Positions 58,641 to 64,000 of a stretch of 64,000 nucleotides of DNA are shown here, piece after piece. The position numbers were made by a program, and so were the translations under genes. Origin of the DNA: Gloeomargarita sp964481635 (lineage in GTDB: Bacteria; Cyanobacteriota; Cyanobacteriia; Gloeomargaritales; Gloeomargaritaceae); contig CAYZTU010000008.1 in assembly GCA_964481635.1 (NCBI GenBank), positions 1 through 64,000 of the forward strand, read 5' to 3'. The notes beneath the pieces were generated by a model that worked only from the letters and a program-made list of their open reading frames with translations, ran no database searches and was not told the origin of the DNA. Numbering within the stretch: position 1 is the first letter of the stretch; every line of letters starts with the position of its first letter.

Positions 58641-60389
58641 ATGGTCAAAATCAAAGGCCAACCCCGGCGTAAATTCTCCCTCTGGCCTGCTTTACTGGCG
58701 GGTTTGGGGGTGGGGGCATTGGCAGGGGTGGCCGCTGTGGTGGTGATGGCTCCTGAGCGTTTCAACATCTCATGGCCGGGGCAATCGGCGGGGACAACGA
58801 GCGAGGATTGCGAAGCGGGGGCATTAACCCAGGTAAATTTCCTGACCTGTTGGCACGCCCCAGCGACGGCGACCATGACCCAGCAACGGTGGGATGCGGT
58901 CACGTTTGCCGCCAGTTTGGGGGATGGTTTGGTGCCTTTTTTGCGCCAGTCACCCTGGCCGGAGATGGCGACGGCGGCGAAAACCGCCCGGGTGCCGGTG
59001 ATGATGTACCACGATATTGTGCCGGAGAAACAGGTTTTTTTCGATGTCACTCCCCAGGAGTTTGAGGCGCATCTGCAATTGATTAAAGAACAGGGACTAA
59101 CTCCGGTGAGTTTGGATGCCCTAGTGACCCACCTGCGTACCGGTTTACCCCTGCCCCCTAAACCAATTGTACTCACCTTTGATGATGGCTATGCAGGGCA
59201 TTACGAGTATGTTTACCCCCTGTTAAAAAAGTACAATTACCCGGCTGCGTTTTCCATTTATACCAAAGCGGTGGGGGAGACGGCGGGGCGACCCAAGGTG
59301 ACTTGGGCGCAGTTGCAAGAAATGGTCAAAGACCCGTTGGTGACGATTAATGCCCACAGCGTTACCCATCCTTTGGATTTGCGTCCCCTGGATGATGCCG
59401 CCTTGGAGCGGGAATTGGTGGAATCCAAGCAAATTTTGGAGCGGGAATTGGGTAAACCCATCCACTATTTCACTTATCCGGTGGGGCATTATGATGACCG
59501 GGTGCGGGCGGCCACCCAAAAGGCGGGTTACTTGGCGGCGTTCACCATGCGGAATGGGGAGGAGTTTTATGCGGGGCAATCCGGGGATTTGCTGACCATT
59601 GAGCGGTTTGGGCAGTCCCGTCTGCCCAATCTGATCAGCACCGTCTGGGGCGGGTCTGCCCCGGCGGCACCCTTGGCGGGCGTGGATTTTACCGCCCCGA
59701 TTGGCCTACAACGCACCACGGTGGAAGGCGTGGATTTGGTGTTGGTGAATGGCGGGCGACCGATCACCTATCATGCGGATTCCCGCTATCAGGTGGAGCA
59801 ATTTTTGCAAAAAGAACCCCGGGCGACGGCGGTGGTGGATGGCGGCTTTTTCTCCTTAGAATCTCTAACTTCTAATGTGATGATTGGTCCAGTGTTTGCC
59901 CAAAACACCCAGCAATTTATCCCCGGTGGCAATGGGGATAATCCCAAACTCAAGGGTCGTCCCCTGGTGGCGATCACGCCCAAAACCGTACAATTTCTCC
60001 CCTTTGACCCGCTCAAGCACAACACCCTGGCGGGGGTACAGGCGCAGGTGCCGGGGGCAACGGATTTATTCGTGGCTTCCGCTTGGTTGGTCAAGGACGG
60101 CCAACCCCGGGATTATCAAAGTTTTGGCAATTTGTTTGGGTTTGATGCCTACCGCCACCGGGCATTTTGGGGCTTAAATCAAAGCGGCCAGCCCATGATT
60201 GGCATTTCCACCAACCGGGTGGACTCGGTGAACCTAGGCAAAGCTTTGGCTCAAGCCGGGTTCCGGGAGGCCGTGATGTTGGATTCCGGGGCGAGTGCGG
60301 CTCTGGCCTACCAGGGCAAACGTTATACCGATTATGAACCCCGGCCTACCCCCCATGCGGTTTTGCTGTTGCCCCCGACTACCCCGTGA
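58641..60389 (+). CDS. Polysaccharide deacetylase fused to phosphodiester glycosidase
   Basis: A 582-residue envelope protein. A membrane or signal segment (about residues 10-35) is followed by a NodB-type deacetylase domain (MMYHDIVPE, VLTFDDGYAGHYEYVYPLL, INAHSVTHPLDL, with the metal DD and HxxxH sites), and then a phosphodiester glycosidase (NAGPA-like) domain (AVVDGGFFSLESLTSNVMIG, MLDSGASAALAYQGK, DYEPRPTPHAVLLLP). It probably trims acetylated or phosphodiester-linked envelope polysaccharide outside the cytoplasm. The coaX start overlaps its stop (GTGA). Confidence 0.88.
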   Translation: MVKIKGQPRRKFSLWPALLAGLGVGALAGVAAVVVMAPERFNISWPGQSAGTTSEDCEAGALTQVNFLTCWHAPATATMTQQRWDAVTFAASLGDGLVPFLRQSPWPEMATAAKTARVPVMMYHDIVPEKQVFFDVTPQEFEAHLQLIKEQGLTPVSLDALVTHLRTGLPLPPKPIVLTFDDGYAGHYEYVYPLLKKYNYPAAFSIYTKAVGETAGRPKVTWAQLQEMVKDPLVTINAHSVTHPLDLRPLDDAALERELVESKQILERELGKPIHYFTYPVGHYDDRVRAATQKAGYLAAFTMRNGEEFYAGQSGDLLTIERFGQSRLPNLISTVWGGSAPAAPLAGVDFTAPIGLQRTTVEGVDLVLVNGGRPITYHADSRYQVEQFLQKEPRATAVVDGGFFSLESLTSNVMIGPVFAQNTQQFIPGGNGDNPKLKGRPLVAITPKTVQFLPFDPLKHNTLAGVQAQVPGATDLFVASAWLVKDGQPRDYQSFGNLFGFDAYRHRAFWGLNQSGQPMIGISTNRVDSVNLGKALAQAGFREAVMLDSGASAALAYQGKRYTDYEPRPTPHAVLLLPPTTP

Positions 60390-61078
60390 ATGCCCTGGGT
60401 TTAATCGCCGGAAATAGCCGTTATCACTGGGGTTGGTTGCAAGACGGACAACTAAAACGTACCTGGCATACCCCTTGGCATAGCCCGACGACGACCTGGG
60501 TGCAAAATCATTGCCAGTGGCCGGTGCTGGTGGTGTCGCCCGTCCCTCAGCAGGTAGCCCTCTGGCAGGAGTATGACCGGGTTAAGGTCATTACCTTGTC
60601 TGATATTCCTTTAGCGGGAAGCTATGCCACGTTGGGGGTAGATCGGGCGTTGGCCGCCTGGGGAGCCAGTCAATTGTACGGTACGCCCGTGTTGGTCATT
60701 GATGCGGGCACAGCGATCACTCTAAATGCGGTGGATGCTCAGGGGGTATTTATCGGCGGGGCAATTCTACCGGGTTTAGCATTACAATGTCAGAGCTTGC
60801 ACCAGGGCACGGGTGCGTTGCCTCGGGTCACTTGGCCGCTAGAGCTTCCCCCCTTATGGACAAATGATACGGTTGCCGCCATACAGAGCGGTATTGGTCA
60901 TACGGTGGTGGCGGGGTTGAATTTTTATTTACACCACTGGCTGGGTAAGGTTATCCTGACCGGGGGTGATGGGGAGTGGTTGGGGCACAAATTGCAGAAC
61001 AATCGACCAGACTTAATGGGACAACCCGATTTACTCCTAGAGGCTTTGGGTGTGCTAGTCTCAAGGTTTATAAAGTAA
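60386..61078 (+). CDS. coaX: Type III pantothenate kinase
   Basis: Phosphorylates pantothenate, the first step of coenzyme A synthesis. The 230-residue protein has the ASKHA pattern: GLIAGNSRYHWGWLQDGQL at the N terminus, TLGVDRALAAWGA, VLVIDAGTAITLNAVD and GGAILPGLALQCQSLHQGT. The GTG start overlaps the stop of the deacetylase gene. Together with coaBC in this window, two of the pathway steps are represented. Confidence 0.92.
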   Translation: MNALGLIAGNSRYHWGWLQDGQLKRTWHTPWHSPTTTWVQNHCQWPVLVVSPVPQQVALWQEYDRVKVITLSDIPLAGSYATLGVDRALAAWGASQLYGTPVLVIDAGTAITLNAVDAQGVFIGGAILPGLALQCQSLHQGTGALPRVTWPLELPPLWTNDTVAAIQSGIGHTVVAGLNFYLHHWLGKVILTGGDGEWLGHKLQNNRPDLMGQPDLLLEALGVLVSRFIK

Positions 61079-61457
61079 TATGATTTGAGTTTTGAATAAT
61101 GGTCGTAGGGGGTACCCCCCGCACTTTGTTCTATGGCTACGCCACGCAAGCTATCAGAATGTTTATCCACCAATTGGGTGAGATTGCTATATAGCTAAAC
61201 ACGCAAAGGTTGACCTAACCTGGGTCGCAGGGCACCGCCCCGCACTGGGTTTCCAGAATCTTGAGGCGACAACCTTACCCGACTTAGCTATACAACTACT
61301 GTTCTACAATTCAATTAGATTGCTATAGCTAAATTGGGCTAGATTGTCATCCAATAGCCTGCTTGACGTTAGCCATAAATTGTCCCATGAGATGCGACTC
61401 TCACTGCCACTCCAATGAAACCTGCTATCGTCTCAGCTTCAAAACACAGCCAGCAAA
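61079..61457. repeat. Repeat-rich spacer downstream of coaX
   Basis: No gene. It contains GGTCGTAGGGGGTACCCCCC (61101-61120, with a GGGGGTACCCCC palindrome), then TATGGCTACGCCACGCAAGC followed by TATC (61132-61155), which is the small repeat also found at 1-30, 34297-34317 and in part 37105-37128. GGTCGCAGGGCACCGCCCCG at 61223 resembles the core of family A. It may also hold transcription terminators for coaX and the convergent pilin gene. Confidence 0.55.
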
Positions 61458-62036
61458 TTAATTAGGACGGAAGATATTGATGTAACCGCCGGGACAGGTT
61501 GGCCACACACCATCCGTTGCTCCATTCACGGGAGGAGCTACGGAAACCCCTGAATTGGGGGCAATACTTTCGCACAACACCGCCGCATCAGTGGATTGAA
61601 AATCAATTTGCCCGTTGGGTAAAGTCACAGATAATACATCCCTCTCTACCCCCGCTGCGTACTGCCTGAGGGCGGCATCTTTGGTGATTGGGGTTAAGGT
61701 GACAAAGTTATCCTGGATGTTTTCGTGGGCACCCCCACCCCAATAATCATAGGTTTTGGTATCCGGCGGCATTCCCAGAGCCAGGTCATAGAAAGTAAAA
61801 AAACGACCGTACTCGTAACGGTAGAGTTGCTGCCCTTTGACCCAGGCGTTCAGGGTCACCTTGGCCTCGGATTGTTTGGCTTTGGCCGATTGTGCTAAAA
61901 AAGCGGGCAGAGCAATGGCCGCCAATACCCCAATAATCACCACCACGACCAGCAGCTCGACCAGCGTAAAGCCCGAATTGCCGACCCGCTGGCGGTGTTG
62001 AATACGCAAGTACCGAAGGAGGAGAAAGGTGGACAT
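61458..62036 (-). CDS. Type IV pilin-like protein
   Basis: A 192-residue prepilin. The leader ends at NSG, and the mature N terminus is FTLVELLVVVVIIGVLAAIA with glutamate at position 5, followed by the variable head (YGRFFTFYDLALGMPPDTKT) and a C-terminal pair of cysteines (LCESIAP and PTCPGGY). Such pilins are cut and methylated by PilD and assembled in type IV pili or pseudopili. The leader is longer than usual (about 22 residues). The 5' spacer 62037-62212 shows no gene. Confidence 0.9.
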   Translation of the reverse strand: MSTFLLLRYLRIQHRQRVGNSGFTLVELLVVVVIIGVLAAIALPAFLAQSAKAKQSEAKVTLNAWVKGQQLYRYEYGRFFTFYDLALGMPPDTKTYDYWGGGAHENIQDNFVTLTPITKDAALRQYAAGVERDVLSVTLPNGQIDFQSTDAAVLCESIAPNSGVSVAPPVNGATDGVWPTCPGGYINIFRPN

Positions 62037-62212
62037 TGGTGATCCTCGGTTGACTGTGATCTCATCACTCTTGTGGTTAAATTACCCAGTCAGCTTGTAG
62101 TAGACTACAGGCTTTTCTATAGAAATTACTTATACCGTGGAATTACGGAGAAATGAGGCGGGTCGGCGGCGTGGACAAAAAGGTTGGCCGTGGGTTGCTG
62201 GGAACGCATCAC

Positions 62213-63061
62213 TCAACCCTGGGGCGGGACTTGGCGAGAGCGCCAACCCCGTCGCACCAACCAAACGACCAAACCCGGCACCAGGAGATAGGGACTAAAT
62301 ACCAGCAACCACAGGGTCAACTGCACCAAACCCACGGTCAAATTCCCCAGGGTGGCGGTGGCCTGTTTCCATGTCTCCCCCAGACGCTCCCCTAACCCAG
62401 ATGCCGGGGCTTCGACGGTCGGTGTTGTTAAATTTAAGCGAATGCGGGAATAACGTACCCGGTTTTGCAAATTCACCCGCTGGGCATCCAGTTGTTCGAT
62501 TTGTTCCCGCACTTGGCTCAATTCCTGGGTGACTTTGAGCACATCCCCCACGGAACCGGCCCGCGCCATGATTTTCAGGAGCAATTCCTCTGATTTACGC
62601 AAGTTCCGTAACCTTGCCCCCACATCCACCAGTTGACTACTCACGTCCTCGGCAGCAATTTGACGGCTTTCCAGCGTACCCAATTGCACCAATGAGGCCA
62701 AAACCTGATCGAGTTGTGCCGCCGGAACCTGCAATTCCAGAGTTAACCGACGCACCTCCCCCGTCGCCCCACTGTCCTCCAACCCCAGCACTTCCCCACC
62801 CGCTTGGCGTGCCCAACTGACCGCCTGCTGGCTACTGGTTTCGGCATCGGTGACCTGCAGGGATAGGGCGGCGGTTTTGGCGAGTTGGGGCGCATTGGCA
62901 GAGGGCTGGGCTAAATCCACCGATTTTGCTAAGTTGGCGGGTGCGGAGGCAGCGACCTCCGCAGATGGTGCTCCCAGGGTAGCGGTTGGTTCAACCTCCG
63001 ATTTGAGCGTTGCACACCCGGTTAAAAGGGTTAAAACCAAGGGCAACCAGAGGCGTTTCAT
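62213..63061 (-). CDS. DUF4349 lipoprotein
   Basis: A 282-residue lipoprotein with signal peptide MKRLWLPLVLTLLTGC (lipobox LTGC). The DUF4349 domain includes LSLQVTDAETSSQQAVSWAR, LTLELQVPAAQLDQVLASL and a coiled coil with QVREQIEQLDAQRVNLQNRV. A C-terminal membrane span (LVQLTLWLLVFSPYLLVPG) ends in a basic tail. Function is unknown. The ATG overlaps the stop of ktrA by four bases, so the genes are coupled. Confidence 0.87.
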   Translation of the reverse strand: MKRLWLPLVLTLLTGCATLKSEVEPTATLGAPSAEVAASAPANLAKSVDLAQPSANAPQLAKTAALSLQVTDAETSSQQAVSWARQAGGEVLGLEDSGATGEVRRLTLELQVPAAQLDQVLASLVQLGTLESRQIAAEDVSSQLVDVGARLRNLRKSEELLLKIMARAGSVGDVLKVTQELSQVREQIEQLDAQRVNLQNRVRYSRIRLNLTTPTVEAPASGLGERLGETWKQATATLGNLTVGLVQLTLWLLVFSPYLLVPGLVVWLVRRGWRSRQVPPQG

Positions 63062-63753
63062 CGTCCCGAATCCGTGATTTTATTCAGGTCATGGTTGTTG
63101 CCGATCACCCACATCATCATGCCTGCTTCCAAAGGGGCAGTGGGGTTGGGGTTGATCTCAAAATGGGTACCCTGCCGTCCGAGCGCAATCACACTGATGC
63201 CGTATTCATTGCGTAACTTCAAATCCACAATACTTTTACCCACGAATGCTTCTGGCACCCGCACCTCCACAATGCTATTTTCCGGGTCAAGCTCCAACCG
63301 TTCAATAATATTAGGACGCACTAGGGAACGAGCCAACTGTTCCCCCATTTGTCGTTCCGGGTACACCACCTTGGTAGCACCCACTTTTTCTAAGAGGCGG
63401 CCATGAATATCCGTCGACGCTTTGGCGATAATATTGATGACATTCCCCTCCTTCAAATTTAGGGTTGTGACCACACTTTCTTGAATGTAGTTGCCAATCG
63501 CCACAATCACGGTTTCAAACTCAAACAACCCCGCATCTTTCAAAGCTCCTGGGTCAGTGGTGTCCAGTTGCACAGCATGGTCTACAAAATCCTCATCCGA
63601 AACACAGGCCACCAACCCGTCATCTCTGTCCGCCCCCAGCACCTCACAGCCCATGCCTTTCAAGGTACGGCAGACCGAGCGGCCAAACCGCCCCAGACCA
63701 ATGACTGCAAATTGATGACTTTGTTGGCGGCGGCGGTTCCAAAACGCTTGCAT
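63058..63753 (-). CDS. ktrA: Potassium channel regulator KtrA (TrkA family)
   Basis: RCK-domain regulatory subunit of the Ktr potassium uptake system. The 231-residue protein has an N-terminal NAD/ATP-binding fold (FAVIGLGRFGRSVCRTLKGM) and a C-terminal TrkA_C domain (SIVEVRVPEAFVGKSIVDLK). It lies between ktrB (upstream) and the DUF4349 gene on the minus strand. Ktr with KtrE takes part in osmotic adaptation in Synechocystis. Confidence 0.92.
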   Translation of the reverse strand: MQAFWNRRRQQSHQFAVIGLGRFGRSVCRTLKGMGCEVLGADRDDGLVACVSDEDFVDHAVQLDTTDPGALKDAGLFEFETVIVAIGNYIQESVVTTLNLKEGNVINIIAKASTDIHGRLLEKVGATKVVYPERQMGEQLARSLVRPNIIERLELDPENSIVEVRVPEAFVGKSIVDLKLRNEYGISVIALGRQGTHFEINPNPTAPLEAGMMMWVIGNNHDLNKITDSGR

Positions 63754-63775
63754 GCACTGCCTCAGAAATCTCCCT

Positions 63776-64000
63776 TTACCCTACCAAAAAAGTTTCTTGC
63801 GGGTAATGGGTACGCAGAGGACGGGGTTCCCGGAACAAGGCTGCCATGAGTAACAATACCCCCACCCGCCCAGCGTACATGGTGAGAATAATCAATAATT
63901 TCCCCGACAGAGTTAAACCACCGGTAATTCCAGTGGATAGCCCAACGGTACCAAAGGCGGAAACCACCTCAAAAAATAATTGCAGAAATGTGAATCCCTG
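63776..64000 (-). CDS. ktrB: Potassium channel subunit KtrB, C-terminal part
   Basis: Partial: the gene runs off the window. The visible C terminus reads QGFTFLQLFFEVVSAFGTVG then LSTGITGGLTLSGKLLIILT and MYAGRVGVLLLMAALF. FEVVSAFGTVGLSTG is the fourth pore-loop signature of KtrB/TrkH cation channels, and the following span with MYAGRVG is typical. It is the membrane partner of the adjacent ktrA, 22 bases downstream. Confidence 0.88.
   Translation of the reverse strand, partial: QGFTFLQLFFEVVSAFGTVGLSTGITGGLTLSGKLLIILTMYAGRVGVLLLMAALFREPRPLRTHYPQETFLVG

Noticed and set aside
1..64000. CRISPR array or cas genes
   Set aside because: I saw no regularly spaced 25-40-base direct repeats with unique spacers and no Cas-like protein; the dispersed repeats are few and irregularly placed.
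1..64000. tRNA or rRNA genes
   Set aside because: No cloverleaf with a TTCGANTC-type T-arm and CCA-ready acceptor was recognised in the intergenic spaces by eye.

Overview
The window is a chromosomal segment of a cyanobacterium. Lineage markers are the photosystem I subunit PsaI, a CpcS/CpeS-type phycobilin lyase, BtpA, a high-light-inducible (Hlip) protein, NtcA, the division protein ZipN/Ftn2, and many families largely confined to cyanobacteria (TIGR02652, DUF4278, DUF4359, DUF2839, DUF3181). The DNA is visibly GC-rich, with frequent GTG and TTG starts and tightly packed, often overlapping genes. The genus cannot be fixed from the sequence alone; a unicellular or thermophilic Synechococcus-like or Gloeomargarita-like lineage is a guess.

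Layout: 0-5.4 kb holds a broken toxin gene, conserved small genes, zipN and lpxD. 5.5-10.3 kb is an AT-richer foreign island: a type III restriction-modification operon (mod, res) with a vapBC toxin-antitoxin pair between its two genes. 10.4-19 kb carries a repeat-rich membrane protein, a glycosyltransferase, an M16 peptidase and sufCDS without sufB. 19-30 kb has a GH63-like glucosidase, an overlapping btpA-VKOR-orf63-orf103-SLH lipoprotein chain, an ABC exporter and tonB-exbB-exbD. 30-46 kb is mostly housekeeping: rpmF, coaBC, aat, psaI, cpcS, dnaK, hlip, fabI, ntcA, serA, and a glutamate-receptor-like channel. 46.4-48 kb is a second restriction-modification island (Dam-type methylase plus PD-(D/E)XK nuclease). 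dnaN follows, and 49.44-49.74 kb is the probable replication origin, with nine perfect DnaA boxes. 49.8-64 kb carries thiO, fabH-plsX, rpiA, nusB, a solanesyl-diphosphate-synthase-like gene, thrB, a deacetylase/phosphodiester glycosidase fusion, coaX, a pilin, and ktrA with the end of ktrB.

Themes: lipid and envelope genes (lpxD, fabI, fabH, plsX, TonB system), photosynthesis maintenance (btpA, psaI, cpcS, hlip, VKOR) and redox/FeS assembly (sufCDS) are interleaved with two defence islands and several miniature repeat elements. The most notable signals are the origin, with TAG-trinucleotide tracts placed like DnaA-trios; the toxin-antitoxin pair inside the type III operon, whose AT-rich DNA carries HIP1 octamers not seen elsewhere in the window; two families of miniature inverted-repeat elements, one present in both orientations; an 11-bp tandem duplication that frameshifts a membrane-protein gene; and a GluR0-like channel without the potassium-filter signature. 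No tRNA, rRNA, CRISPR array or intact transposase gene was seen.
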